This document shows positions 1 to 7,937 of a stretch of DNA of 64,000 nt, piece by piece. The stretch lies in NCBI RefSeq assembly GCF_900101025.1, contig NZ_FMUH01000009.1, positions 17,458-81,457 on the forward strand. The letters run 5' to 3'. Position 1 is the first letter of the stretch; each line of letters starts with the position of its first letter. The notes under the pieces are model-generated. The model searched no databases. It was not told the origin of the DNA and saw only the letters and a program-made list of their open reading frames with translations. The translations under genes and the position numbers were made by a program. Source of the DNA: Klenkia marina. Its GTDB lineage: Bacteria > Actinomycetota > Actinomycetes > Mycobacteriales > Geodermatophilaceae.

Positions 1-1700
1 TGGGCCACTGGGTGGAGATGCGGTCCCTGGCTCAGACGTCCTCGGCGCTGGACTCCCTGGCAGCGCTGCTGCCCGATGAGGCCGAGCGCGTCCAGGACGG
101 CCAGATCGTTCCGGTGGCCCCGGCCGACCTGCAGGTCGGAGATGTCGTTGTCGTGCGGCCCGGTGGCCGGATCCCGGCCGACGGGCGGGTCACCGACGGG
201 TCGGCCGCGGTGGACGAGTCGATGATCACCGGGGAGTCCGCGACCGTCACCCGCGGCGTCGGGGACCCGGTGGTGGCCGGCACCGTGGCCACCGACTCCG
301 GGCTCCGCGTGCAGGTCACCGCTACCGGTGAAGACACCACCCTGGCTGGGATCGGCAAGCTCGTCGCCGACGCTCAGGCCTCGGGCTCCCGCGCCCAGCG
401 GCTGGCCGACACCGCGGCGGGCTGGCTGTTCTGGTTCGCCCTGGGCGCCGGGATCCTCACCGCCATCGTGTGGTCGACCATCGGCGCACCGGAGGACGCG
501 GTCATCCGGACCATCACCGTGCTGGTCATCGCCTGCCCGCACGCCCTGGGGTTGGCGATCCCGCTGGTCATCTCCATCGGCACCGAGCGCGCCGCCCGCG
601 CCGGGGTGCTGATCAAGGACCGGGTGCAGATGGAGGCCATGCGCACCGTGGACACCGTGCTGTTCGACAAGACCGGCACCCTCACCGTCGGCCGGCCCAC
701 CCTCACCGACATCGGCATCGCCGACCACCCCACCGCCGACCCCGGCCAGACCTTTGACGCCGACCGGGTACTGGCGTTGGCCGCGGCCGCCGAGACCGAT
801 TCCGAGCACCCCCTGGCCCAAGCCATCGTCCGGGCCGCCGCCGATCGCGGCCTGACCATCCCCGCCGCCGAGGACTTCACTTCCTCCCCCGCCATCGGCG
901 TGCGGGCCACCGTGGAAGGCCGCACCGTCGCCGTCGGCGGACCCGGCCTGCTCGACCAGGCCGGCGCGGCCGAGCTCCCGGTCGCCGACCAGTGGCGCCA
1001 GCAGGGGTCGATCATCCTGCACGTCCTGGCCGACGGGGTCGTGATCGGCGCCCTCGCCCTGGCCGACGAGATCCGACCCGAATCCCGGGCCGCGATCGAC
1101 CAGCTCCGCGACCGCGGCGCCCAGGTCGTCATGATCACCGGTGACGCCGAAGCCGTCGCCGCCACTGTGGCCGCCCAACTGGGCATCGACCGGTACTTCG
1201 CCGGCGTCCGCCCCGAGGACAAGTCCGCCACCGTCGCCGACCTGCAGGCCGAAGGACGACGCGTCGCGATGGTCGGCGACGGCGTCAACGACGCCCCCGC
1301 CCTGGCCCAGGCCGACGTCGGCATCGCCATCGGCGCGGGCACCGACGTCGCGATCGCCTCCGCCGGCATCGTGCTGGCCTCAGCAGACCCCCGGTCGGTG
1401 GTGTCGGTGATCGACCTGTCAGCCGCGACCTACCGCAAGAGCGTGCAGAACCTGGCCTGGGGCGCCGGCTACAACCTGATCTCCGTGCCGCTGGCCGCCG
1501 GGGTCCTGGCCCCCATCGGGTTCGTCATGCCCATGTCCATCGGAGCGCTGCTGATGTCGGCGTCCACGATCGTCGTCGCCCTCAACGCCCAACTGCTGCG
1601 ACGCCTCGACCTCCGGCCCGGGCCCTCGGACCCAGACCACCACCGCCCAGATACCGGCGTCTCTGCAGCGTCGGCCCACCGGAACGAGGTCAAGGCATGA
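1..1700 (+). CDS. copB: CopB-type copper-translocating P-type ATPase, 5' truncated by window edge
   Basis: P1B-type ATPase that uses ATP to export copper across the cytoplasmic membrane. The reading frame is already open at base 3 (GHWVEMRS, typical of the segment before the actuator domain), so the N-terminus and the first membrane helices lie outside the window. Counting from the Met at base 12, the actuator TGES is at residues 73-76, the membrane metal-binding motif CPH at 175-177 (CopB subclass rather than the CPC of CopA), the phosphorylation motif DKTGT at 219-223, and the GDGVNDAP hinge near residue 420, followed by two C-terminal helices. The last four bases overlap the next small gene. 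CPH proteins are reported to transport Cu(I)/Cu(II) or silver; which metal is used here is inferred. CopC, CopD and CtaG genes at the other end of the window support copper. Confidence 0.93.
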   Translation, partial: GHWVEMRSLAQTSSALDSLAALLPDEAERVQDGQIVPVAPADLQVGDVVVVRPGGRIPADGRVTDGSAAVDESMITGESATVTRGVGDPVVAGTVATDSGLRVQVTATGEDTTLAGIGKLVADAQASGSRAQRLADTAAGWLFWFALGAGILTAIVWSTIGAPEDAVIRTITVLVIACPHALGLAIPLVISIGTERAARAGVLIKDRVQMEAMRTVDTVLFDKTGTLTVGRPTLTDIGIADHPTADPGQTFDADRVLALAAAAETDSEHPLAQAIVRAAADRGLTIPAAEDFTSSPAIGVRATVEGRTVAVGGPGLLDQAGAAELPVADQWRQQGSIILHVLADGVVIGALALADEIRPESRAAIDQLRDRGAQVVMITGDAEAVAATVAAQLGIDRYFAGVRPEDKSATVADLQAEGRRVAMVGDGVNDAPALAQADVGIAIGAGTDVAIASAGIVLASADPRSVVSVIDLSAATYRKSVQNLAWGAGYNLISVPLAAGVLAPIGFVMPMSIGALLMSASTIVVALNAQLLRRLDLRPGPSDPDHHRPDTGVSAASAHRNEVKA

Positions 1701-1879
1701 CCACTCCCAGCGAGTACCGCAACCAGGGCACCCACGAGCCACGCAGGGACGCGAGCGGGGCGCCTGACCACGACGGGATCGCCGGAGAGGCCCGAGCAGA
1801 CGAACAACCCGCCCTCGAGCGCCCGACCGGGCTCGGGGCATTCGTCCGCGGACTCTTCCGGCCGCACGACCACAACTAG
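1697..1879 (+). CDS. small hydrophilic protein coupled to the copper ATPase
   Basis: A 60-residue protein whose ATG overlaps the TGA of the ATPase gene (ATGA), which suggests translational coupling. It is highly charged, without membrane segment or signal peptide. The C-terminal part (GAFVRGLFRPHDHN) ends in a His/Asp-rich tail that could bind metal, but this is only an inference. I do not recognise a family. Codon use and the overlap favour a real gene. Confidence 0.55.
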   Translation: MTTPSEYRNQGTHEPRRDASGAPDHDGIAGEARADEQPALERPTGLGAFVRGLFRPHDHN

Positions 1880-1983
1880 CCCGACTTCACCCGGCTGGTC
1901 CCGACGCTCGGCTCGTTCCTTCGGTGGCGGTGCGCACCCAAGCTGCGGGCCTTATCAATCACCGAAACTCACCGCCCGTCCTT

Positions 1984-2038
1984 TTTCGGAACGAGTTGTG
2001 GAACGAAATCCGTACATCCGTATATGGGGGTTTCTGAG
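1984..2038 (+). repeat. intergenic 55-bp repeat, copy A
   Basis: First of four related sequences (others at 41232, 44714 and 56036). Without gaps it matches copy C at 43 of 55 positions and copy D at 39 of 55, counted by eye. It begins TTTCGGAACGAGTTGTGG and ends around GGGGGTTTCTGAG, and contains two tandem ATCCGTA units at 2008-2022. It lies just after the copper ATPase module and before the plasmid-like genes. No protein is encoded in 1880-2103, and this repeat is the only structure seen there. Function unknown; a recombination site is one possibility. Confidence 0.7.
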
Positions 2039-2103
2039 TCGCACGACGGAGGGTCAGGCGGTCGCGTCAGCGCGGCGTGGATGCTCGGTCTCAAGTTGCG
2101 GGC

Positions 2104-2436
2104 TCAGGGTGGCAGGGCGGCACCGTCGACCCTCTCGACGGCGCCCTGCCAGACCCAGCAGCGCAGCTTGTCCTCCCCGACCTTGAGCTCGACGCCGACG
2201 GCGTCGGAGGTCCATCGCTTGACTTGCACGGTGCAGCGGATGTCGGTGTCACCGAACTTGAGCCACGCCAGGGCCCACATGGGTCCTCGTTCGGGGGCGA
2301 TCGACACCACCCGGGTGGTCAGCTGCAGCTGCTCGTCGGTGAGGGTCGCCAGCTCACCGCGGCTGCGGGCCTCCTCCAGCCGGCGTTGCTGGGCACGCTG
2401 TGCGCCGGCCTCCGGGTAGCGACGGTTGGTGCCCAT
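2104..2436 (-). CDS. hypothetical protein of 110 residues
   Basis: Not recognised. The N-terminal 35 residues are basic and probably helical (RRYPEAGAQRAQQRRLEEAR). The rest alternates hydrophobic and charged residues (WALAWLKFGDTDIRC, ELKVGEDKLRCWVWQG) as in a small beta-rich domain, with two cysteines. The ATG at 2436 is chosen because protein-like sequence begins there; the frame stays open further upstream but reads as noise. An in-frame ATG at 2457 is possible. Confidence 0.55.
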   Translation of the reverse strand: MGTNRRYPEAGAQRAQQRRLEEARSRGELATLTDEQLQLTTRVVSIAPERGPMWALAWLKFGDTDIRCTVQVKRWTSDAVGVELKVGEDKLRCWVWQGAVERVDGAALPP

Positions 2437-2488
2437 GCTTTCAGATTCGCACATACGTTCGATGTCCCCGTGTAGGACTCGGGTTGGG

Positions 2489-2640
2489 TCAGGGCAGCAG
2501 CGACAGGCCCAGGTACTTGTGGGCGTTGATGTCCATCGGATCGAGACCGAGCTCCTCGATGTGCTGGGCGATGCGGCGAAGGCGGTGCCGCCCTCACTGG
2601 CAGGACTACCCCCGTCGAAGGTGATGCTGACACTGGGCAT
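2489..2640 (-). pseudogene. possible frameshifted small gene
   Basis: From an ATG at 2640 the frame reads MPSVSITFDGG..GGTAF. A one-base shift then gives FRRIAQHIEELGLDPMDINA followed by a short hydrophobic tail and a TGA at 2489. The second part has typical coding character but starts just after a stop in its own frame, so the two parts look like one gene broken by an indel. No family recognised. It could instead be chance or a sequencing error. Confidence 0.3.
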
Positions 2641-2714
2641 GCGCCACGGCGGATGACTCCCTCCTCCGAGGGAAAGGCAGGGCAGGGCGGGCTGACGCTG
2701 GGCACGCTGTTCCG

Positions 2715-3731
2715 GTGACCACATCCGGCGACGCTGCTCGAGCTCTACCCGGGCGCTTGTCGGCCCTGCCGGGCCCGGTGCCGGTGGCGTTGTGCAAGGC
2801 CGTCGAGCAAGTGCCAGCACCGGACGCGCTGGCCGGTGGGTGTCTGTATGAGCCCAAGTGGGACGGGTTCCGACTGGTCATCGTTCGCGGCGCGACGACG
2901 ACACTGTGGTCCCGGCAAGGCAAGGACCTCACCGCGCGGTTCCCCGACATCGCCCGTGCCGCGGCCGCGCAATTGCCTGCCGGGTCGGTAGTCGACGGTG
3001 AGGTGGTGATCTGGGCCGGCGACCGGTTGGACTTCGGTCTCCTGCAGCGTCGTCTGGTCACCGGGCTCGGTGGCATGCCGGCGTTGGTGCGGGCGCATCC
3101 GGCGTCGTTCGTGGCCTTCGATGTGCTCACCGACGCCCGCCGTGACGTGCGCCGCCTGCCGCTGGCTCAGCGCCGGCGACGGCTGAAGAGGTTGGCCGTG
3201 GACTGGTCACCGCCGATGCAGCTGTGCCCGCAGACTGGTGACCGCGACGAGGCGCTGTCCTGGATGGCCGACTTCCGGCCCGCCGGAGTGGAGGGCCTGG
3301 TGGTCAAGGCCGCCGGCGGTGCATACCTGCCCGGTCGCCGGGACTGGCTGAAGGTGAAGTCCCGGGAAACCACCGAGGTCATCGTCGGTGGGGTCATCGG
3401 CCCGCTGCACCGTCCCAGCCAGCTCGTGGCCGGCCGGATGCGGGACGGGGTCCTGCAGGTGGTGGGCCGCTCAACAGGTCTGAACCGGGAGCAGGCTGCC
3501 GAGCTCACTGCAGCACTGGTCCCGGCCGGACCCAACCACCCGTGGCCCGATCGGATCGGCAGCGGAGCGTTCGGCGGGAGCCGGCTATCGGTGCCGCTGA
3601 CCCGCGTCGAGCCGATCGCGGTGGCTGAGGTGTCGGCCGACGCGGCGTTGACCGCGGGGGTGTTCCGCCACCCGCTCCGATTCCTGCGGCTACGCCCCGA
3701 CCTCTCCCCCGCTGACGTCGACACCCTGTAG
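2715..3731 (+). CDS. ATP-dependent DNA ligase (LigC/LigD-type adenylation and OB domains)
   Basis: Seals DNA nicks by an AMP-lysine intermediate. Motif I is EPKWDGFR with the nucleophile Lys near residue 48. Motif III region VDGEVVIW, motif IV EGLVVK and motif V WLKVKSR follow, and the last 110 residues fit the OB-fold. At 338 residues it matches stand-alone actinobacterial LigC-like enzymes; there is no polymerase or phosphoesterase domain as in full LigD, and no Ku gene nearby. The GTG at 2715 is the first start in frame after a stop; no good ribosome binding site is visible, so a slightly later start is possible. Such ligases often occur on actinobacterial plasmids. A strong hairpin follows at 3820. 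Confidence 0.9.
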   Translation: MTTSGDAARALPGRLSALPGPVPVALCKAVEQVPAPDALAGGCLYEPKWDGFRLVIVRGATTTLWSRQGKDLTARFPDIARAAAAQLPAGSVVDGEVVIWAGDRLDFGLLQRRLVTGLGGMPALVRAHPASFVAFDVLTDARRDVRRLPLAQRRRRLKRLAVDWSPPMQLCPQTGDRDEALSWMADFRPAGVEGLVVKAAGGAYLPGRRDWLKVKSRETTEVIVGGVIGPLHRPSQLVAGRMRDGVLQVVGRSTGLNREQAAELTAALVPAGPNHPWPDRIGSGAFGGSRLSVPLTRVEPIAVAEVSADAALTAGVFRHPLRFLRLRPDLSPADVDTL

Positions 3732-3819
3732 GGAACGTCGCCCCAGACTGCACGAGGGCGGGCGGTCGGCTGCCGACGACGCGGATGCGTTCAGTTACCT
3801 AACGGTCCAAAATTATCTC

Positions 3820-3853
3820 GCTCCCGTCAGCTCCCCCCGTGGCTGACGGGAGC
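3820..3853 (+). terminator. hairpin between ligase and parAB genes
   Basis: Perfect 12-bp inverted repeat GCTCCCGTCAGC / GCTGACGGGAGC with a 10-base loop (3832-3841), between two convergent genes. It probably acts as a bidirectional terminator, although there is no T-run. Confidence 0.7.
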
Positions 3854-3911
3854 CCATCGTTGCAGGTCACCCTCTCGAGCCCGCTTTGCCTGGAACGATC
3901 TATTCGGATAG

Positions 3912-4589
3912 CTATTCGGCTAGATAGGCGTCGAGGGCGGTCGCCACGAGTTCACTGCGGGAACGAGCGCCGTGCTGGGTGGCCAGGTCGTCGAGGGCGG
4001 CAATGCTGGTCTCGGTGAGCTTGATGGACACCTGCCGACGCCCTTCAGGACGCACCTGGACGGCGACCCGCTCACCGGCGAACAGGCCCTCAGCGCGGGC
4101 CTTGGGCCGCTGGGCAGCGAGCAGGTCCGGCAGCTGGTCGGCGGTGGCCTCGACGGCGTCCAGCGCGAGTTCCTTGTAGGTGACGCCCCGCTGGCGGGCG
4201 CTGTCCCGGAGACGATCGGCGGTGCTGTTGGGCAGCTGCAGAATGACCAACCGCGGCACCGGCGACGCAGTGCTGGTGGTCGAGCGGGCCGCTCGAGCGC
4301 GGGGCCGGCTGGCCGGCTGCGGCTTGGGCGCCGTTACCTCCGCTCCCCCACCGCTGTCGTCCTGGGACTCGCGAGCCTTTGGCGTCCTCAGCGAGGTCGG
4401 TACTGCTGCGGACCCGGTGGCGGGCGCCGGCTCAGTGACCTGGCTGGGCTGCTTGGACGGTTCAGGCGGCACGGCCGGGGCCGACCGGCGGCGGGGGGCG
4501 AGGCCGGTGAGCCCTTCGGTGCGATTGCCGAAGACGGCTCCCAGGTCCATGTCCGGGACGCGGCGGGCGGTGCTGTTGGGCTCGGTCAC
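3912..4589 (-). CDS. ribbon-helix-helix partner of ParA (ParB-like centromere-binding candidate)
   Basis: A 225-residue protein. The first about 100 residues are low-complexity Pro/Ala/Ser/Arg sequence. The last 45 (QVSIKLTETSIAALDDLATQ and on to the C-terminus) have the strand-helix-helix pattern of ribbon-helix-helix DNA-binding proteins. Its GTG start overlaps the ParA stop (GTGA), so both are one operon. By analogy with other ParA partners it should bind the centromere and perhaps repress the operon; the CTAG-rich region upstream of parA is the obvious target. There is no classical ParB/Spo0J domain. The role is inferred from context. Confidence 0.75.
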   Translation of the reverse strand: MTEPNSTARRVPDMDLGAVFGNRTEGLTGLAPRRRSAPAVPPEPSKQPSQVTEPAPATGSAAVPTSLRTPKARESQDDSGGGAEVTAPKPQPASRPRARAARSTTSTASPVPRLVILQLPNSTADRLRDSARQRGVTYKELALDAVEATADQLPDLLAAQRPKARAEGLFAGERVAVQVRPEGRRQVSIKLTETSIAALDDLATQHGARSRSELVATALDAYLAE

Positions 4590-5524
4590 GACTGGGCTCC
4601 CTGGAGCTCGTCGATGAGCTCGTTCTCGGCGTCGACAATCATTTGCAGGACTTCCTTGGCCAGGGCGGCGTAGTCCCCGGCCAAGGAGCCGGCGCTGGCG
4701 GCCAGGGTGGTGGTCTTCTTGCCCTCGCCGTTGCGCCGGAGTTCGTACCAGCGGGGCTGGGCGGCGACGCTCTTCTCCAGCTCGTGGAGCAGCTGGCCGC
4801 GGTTACGGGCGTCGGTGGCGGCGGCCTCGACGTAGCGAATGGTGGCGTCCAGGACCGGGACGACGCCGTTGAGGTCACGGGCGAGGGCTTCGCGGGCCTG
4901 TCCGGTGACGCGGGTGGCGGAGATGTTGGTGCCGAACAGCACGACGCCCAAGAGGGCCAGGCCGGGGTTGTCGGCGCGGGCCTCGAGGTAGCGGCGGGCC
5001 ACGTCGCGCAGGCCGATGCGGCTGGCGTCATCGGAGCGGGTGGGCACGATGACCCACTTGGCGGCGGTGAGGATGAGCCGCTGGAGCACGTCGCCGCCGG
5101 GGGGCGAGTCGATGAAGATGAGGTCGTAGTCCTCGGCGATCTGGGCCAGGGAGGCGGCCAAAGCCATGCCGGCGGTGTCGACGCTGCCGCGGCCGGTGCG
5201 GACCAGTTCGGACGCGAGGTCGTTGAGGAGATCGCCCCCAGGCAGCACGTCGAGGTTCTCCCGCACTCCCGCGAGCGGGACGGGCGCGGAGCTTTCGGTG
5301 ATGGCCCTCAGCAGCTCCTGGCCGCTGTCCGAGCGTCCGTCGGCGAGGTAGCCCAGGTCGACTCCGAGGTTGCCCTGAGGGTCGCAGTCGAGGACGAGGA
5401 CGCGGTAGCCGGCGGCGGCGTAGAGGCCCGCGAGGTTGGCCGTGATGGATGTCTTTCCGACTCCCCCCTTGCCGTTCATGACCGCGATGACTCGCTGCAG
5501 GACGCTGCGATCGACGTGCTTCAT
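4586..5524 (-). CDS. parA: ParA/Soj-type partition ATPase
   Basis: Walker-type ATPase that drives plasmid or chromosome segregation. The deviant Walker A is KGGVGKT at residues 19-25, the A' motif is DCDPQ at 46-50, and the Walker B-like DLIFIDSPPGG follows. At 312 residues it has no N-terminal HTH, as in chromosomal Soj and type Ib plasmid ParA. The ATG at 5524 is preceded by AGGGAG at suitable distance. It forms a two-gene operon with the downstream RHH gene. The AT-richer region upstream carries repeated CTAG motifs. Confidence 0.93.
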   Translation of the reverse strand: MKHVDRSVLQRVIAVMNGKGGVGKTSITANLAGLYAAAGYRVLVLDCDPQGNLGVDLGYLADGRSDSGQELLRAITESSAPVPLAGVRENLDVLPGGDLLNDLASELVRTGRGSVDTAGMALAASLAQIAEDYDLIFIDSPPGGDVLQRLILTAAKWVIVPTRSDDASRIGLRDVARRYLEARADNPGLALLGVVLFGTNISATRVTGQAREALARDLNGVVPVLDATIRYVEAAATDARNRGQLLHELEKSVAAQPRWYELRRNGEGKKTTTLAASAGSLAGDYAALAKEVLQMIVDAENELIDELQGAQS

Positions 5525-5554
5525 GGTGGTCGACTCCCTGGTGTGGCGTGAAGT

Positions 5555-5790
5555 CGAAACTAGAGTCGCCGGCCTTGTCGGCGGGCTAGGCGCGCCGGTG
5601 CACTAGTCGCTAGTTGGTACGACGTACAACAATCGGACCCGATCTCTAGTCGGACGCACGTCAACCCAGCTTGTGCCCAAGCTATGTGCTTGGAGCAACA
5701 GAAAGCTACCCATACTGATTGCTGCACGGCAGACTGTATGTCCGCCTTAATAAGTAGCCACATAGCTAGTCGGATATCAGGCTAGATAGC
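5555..5790. promoter_or_regulatory. CTAG-rich, AT-richer region upstream of parA; candidate centromere/operator
   Basis: Seven CTAG tetramers lie between 5560 and 5785 (at 5560, 5586, 5603, 5610, 5646, 5766 and 5782), three of them within CTAGTCG (5603, 5646, 5766). CTAG should occur less than once per 230 bases at this GC content. A near-palindrome GTTGGTACGACGTACAAC lies at 5613-5630. The stretch 5525-5917 has lower GC than its surroundings and no convincing gene. Its position in front of parA suggests a parS-like site and operator for the RHH partner. Confidence 0.5.
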
Positions 5791-5917
5791 ATCGCGTGCT
5801 GTGTTGTCGGCTGTCGGTCCACGGCGGGTGTGGACGGCGGGCGCGGGTGTTGAGCCGCGCCGGCGCGAAGGGCCGCGCCGGGCAGGGTTGGCAGGGAAGA
5901 TCCGTCGTGGTCCGTGG

Positions 5918-7165
5918 TCACGGCTGGTTGCCGATGGCTGTGCGGCAGCTCGGGCAGGCCAGCAGACCACGCAGTGGGGAAGGTCTGTCGCCGGCTGGTG
6001 TGCCGTGCGGGCAGGGACGCCCGAACACCAGCAGTCGCTCGTAGATGCGCTGGGCTTCCTCGACCTGGGCCATGTGGGAATCCAGTTCACCCGGCCGGTC
6101 CTCGGGGTCCAGCGCCCGGAGCAAGGTGGCCAGGTAGGCCGCGGGCTGCTGGATGTCGCGGGGGAGTCGCCAGCCCCGGCTCGCAAGGGCGTCGGCGACG
6201 GCGCGCTCGACGTCACGGGGGGTCCAGCCGGCGGTAGCGAAGCGGTGCAGCGTGGGGGCCAAGCGGCGTGGGGAGGTGCCGCGCAGCCACCCGAGGCGGC
6301 GGGCGACGCTGTCGGCCAGCCGTCGGGTGCGTGGGTCGGGACCTGTTGCTCGCGGGGGAGGGCCCTCTGCGCCGGTTGGCAGCCCTGTCAGCCCCTCTGC
6401 CGGGGTGCGGACCACCCGAAGGCGCCGTTCAGCCTGATCTTGATCAACCCTCCGGGTGGGCGCAGGCCGCGGAGCGGCCTTCTTCTGTTCGGCTTTGGCT
6501 TGAAGATGAGTTGTTCTTAGGTGAGAAGACAAGCGCTCTGGAAGAGCGCTGGGTGGGGTGTCATCATCCACAAGATGCAACCGGCTACGTGATCTTGTAA
6601 CTGGGCCTGTGGATGCGGCGGGGCGTCGGAAGGCGGCACGGCCGCCACCGGGACCGGTTGCCGTAGGACGCGCGCCTCGGGGTCGCAGGCGGCGGGAGCA
6701 AAGCGCGAACTCAGCGGCGATCTGGCGGTGGGATGAGCCCCGTCGCCAGGCGGCTAGGCGTTCGTTGCGGGTCATGATGGATCGGCCGGCGACCAGCTCG
6801 ACGACCAGGCCGAGGGCCTTGAGAACGCGTCGGGCTCGGTGGACCGTCGACAGCGACACCCGCAGGTCGGCGACCAGGCGGGCGTTGGTAGGACGGCAGT
6901 CTCGGCCGGTGTTGAAGTCGGCGTAGGCAGCCATGCCGCGGGCAACGGCCAAGGCGGTGTCGGCCTCGACGTGATGGGCACGGCAGACGTCCCGGTGCTC
7001 AGCGAGTGCGTCGCGAACCTCGGATTCGACCCAGTCAGTGGCGCCCCACCAGGCCGGGAGGCCAGCAGTGGCACCGGCGGTCGGGCGGATGCCGACGGAC
7101 ACCCGCCGGGAGGAAACCGGGGGTGGGGGAGGGGTCGCTGAGGTGTGAAGGGCAGCAGTCAGCAC
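5918..7165 (-). CDS. putative plasmid replication initiator / winged-helix DNA-binding protein
   Basis: About 400 residues. Residues around 85-150 (TNARLVADLRVSLSTVHRAR, then a second HTH-like GSSHRQIAAEFAL) look like a helix-turn-helix or winged-helix region as in actinobacterial plasmid Rep proteins. The C-terminal third contains RLGWLRGTSPRRLAPTLHRF and a Cys pair CPSC near the end with a second CPHG, a possible small zinc site. The gene lies next to parAB, the usual place for a replication gene. The GTG at 7165 is the earliest start; it sits right after a strong hairpin and lacks a clear ribosome binding site, so a later GTG is possible. Rep function is inferred from context and overall resemblance, not from a catalytic motif. 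Confidence 0.55.
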   Translation of the reverse strand: MLTAALHTSATPPPPPVSSRRVSVGIRPTAGATAGLPAWWGATDWVESEVRDALAEHRDVCRAHHVEADTALAVARGMAAYADFNTGRDCRPTNARLVADLRVSLSTVHRARRVLKALGLVVELVAGRSIMTRNERLAAWRRGSSHRQIAAEFALCSRRLRPRGARPTATGPGGGRAAFRRPAASTGPVTRSRSRLHLVDDDTPPSALPERLSSHLRTTHLQAKAEQKKAAPRPAPTRRVDQDQAERRLRVVRTPAEGLTGLPTGAEGPPPRATGPDPRTRRLADSVARRLGWLRGTSPRRLAPTLHRFATAGWTPRDVERAVADALASRGWRLPRDIQQPAAYLATLLRALDPEDRPGELDSHMAQVEEAQRIYERLLVFGRPCPHGTPAGDRPSPLRGLLACPSCRTAIGNQP

Positions 7166-7167
7166 CT

Positions 7168-7191
7168 AAGCCCGGTGAAATCACCGGGCTT
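7168..7191. terminator. perfect hairpin just upstream of the rep-like gene
   Basis: AAGCCCGGTGA AA TCACCGGGCTT, an 11-bp perfect inverted repeat. It abuts the predicted start of the rep-like gene, so it could be a terminator for upstream transcription, an attenuator in the rep leader, or a protein site. Confidence 0.55.
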
Positions 7192-7335
7192 GGGCGTGTC
7201 GCCACGTAGGAAGGCTGGCCCAAATCTGGACAGCGTCCTACAGTGGGCAGGCAGCACAAAGCCTCCCAATAGCCAGGGTGGGGATGTGTCGCCGGGAGAC
7301 CAGGTGTTAGCGCACCTGCCCGGCTCTAGCGGTAA

Positions 7336-7361
7336 GGGCGGTCCCCCTTGGGGGGCCGCCC
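7336..7361 (-). terminator. terminator of the small RHH-like gene
   Basis: GGGCGGTCCCCC TT GGGGGGCCGCCC forms a very stable 12-bp stem with one G-T pair position. It starts 9 bases downstream of the stop of the minus-strand gene at 7370-7603. Confidence 0.7.
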
Positions 7362-7369
7362 TCTCGCGT

Positions 7370-7603
7370 TTAGGCGGTCCTGCCGAGCGGCAGCACCTCC
7401 TGGCCATCGGGCTGGGGGAGGTCCGGTGCGTACTGCTCTAGCTGCAGGGCTCGTGCGAGAAGCAGGGCAACGTAGTCGCTCTGCGAGACGCCGGCCGCCT
7501 CAGAATCCTGCTTGAGCCGGTCGGCGATGACCCGGTGCGGTCGGGCGTACACGACCACGCGGTCGCCCTTGTGCGGTCGCCCCCGCTTGCTAATCGCAGC
7601 CAT
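7370..7603 (-). CDS. small basic RHH-like DNA-binding protein
   Basis: A 77-residue protein. The basic start (AAISKRGRPHKGDRVVVYAR) followed by two helices with a turn (VIADRLKQDSEAAGVSQSDY) resembles plasmid-encoded ribbon-helix-helix or CopG-like repressors. The ATG at 7603 is preferred because GGGTGAG lies just upstream; a GTG at 7612 is also in frame. Possible copy-number or partition regulator near the rep-like gene (inference). A 10-bp inverted repeat at 7625-7674 covers its promoter region and could be its own operator. Confidence 0.65.
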   Translation of the reverse strand: MAAISKRGRPHKGDRVVVYARPHRVIADRLKQDSEAAGVSQSDYVALLLARALQLEQYAPDLPQPDGQEVLPLGRTA

Positions 7604-7624
7604 GTAACTCACCCAACCGGGTGG

Positions 7625-7674
7625 CTTTCAGAAAAGCAATGGCTGACCCGGGTGTGTCGACATGTTTCTGAAAG
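7625..7674. promoter_or_regulatory. inverted-repeat operator candidate upstream of the small RHH gene
   Basis: CTTTCAGAAA (7625-7634) and TTTCTGAAAG (7665-7674) are perfect 10-bp inverted copies with a 30-base spacer, placed where the promoter should be. Otherwise 7604-7937 shows only a weak ATAAC/GTTAT dyad near 7860 and no gene. Confidence 0.45.
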
Positions 7675-7937
7675 AGCTTGGCTGCCACCGGCGCTGGAGG
7701 CGACCCAGTGGGGACCCCGCGGTGGGCCGGCCGTGGGGCACACCGCAAGCCACCATCCCGGACCTCAAGGCCATGGTTCTGACGGACGGCCGTCATTGTC
7801 GCCCTCCATACTGGGCAGCGTGTAAGCCCCTGAGCTGCAGCGGAGTGGGGCGGCCTTACATAACGATGGTTATCGGCGGCTTCCAGACCCCGTCGTCATG
7901 ACCTCCTCGGCCCGACCCTCACCCGTCCTCGTAGGAA

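Noticed and set aside
1984..2038. 55-bp repeat as tRNA or attC site
   Set aside because: No cloverleaf, no integron-type RYYYAAC/GTTRRRY ends, and no tRNA arm sequences.
5560..5763. 67-codon minus-strand frame in the CTAG region
   Set aside because: Lies in AT-richer intergenic DNA with repeats, has unusual composition and no start signal.
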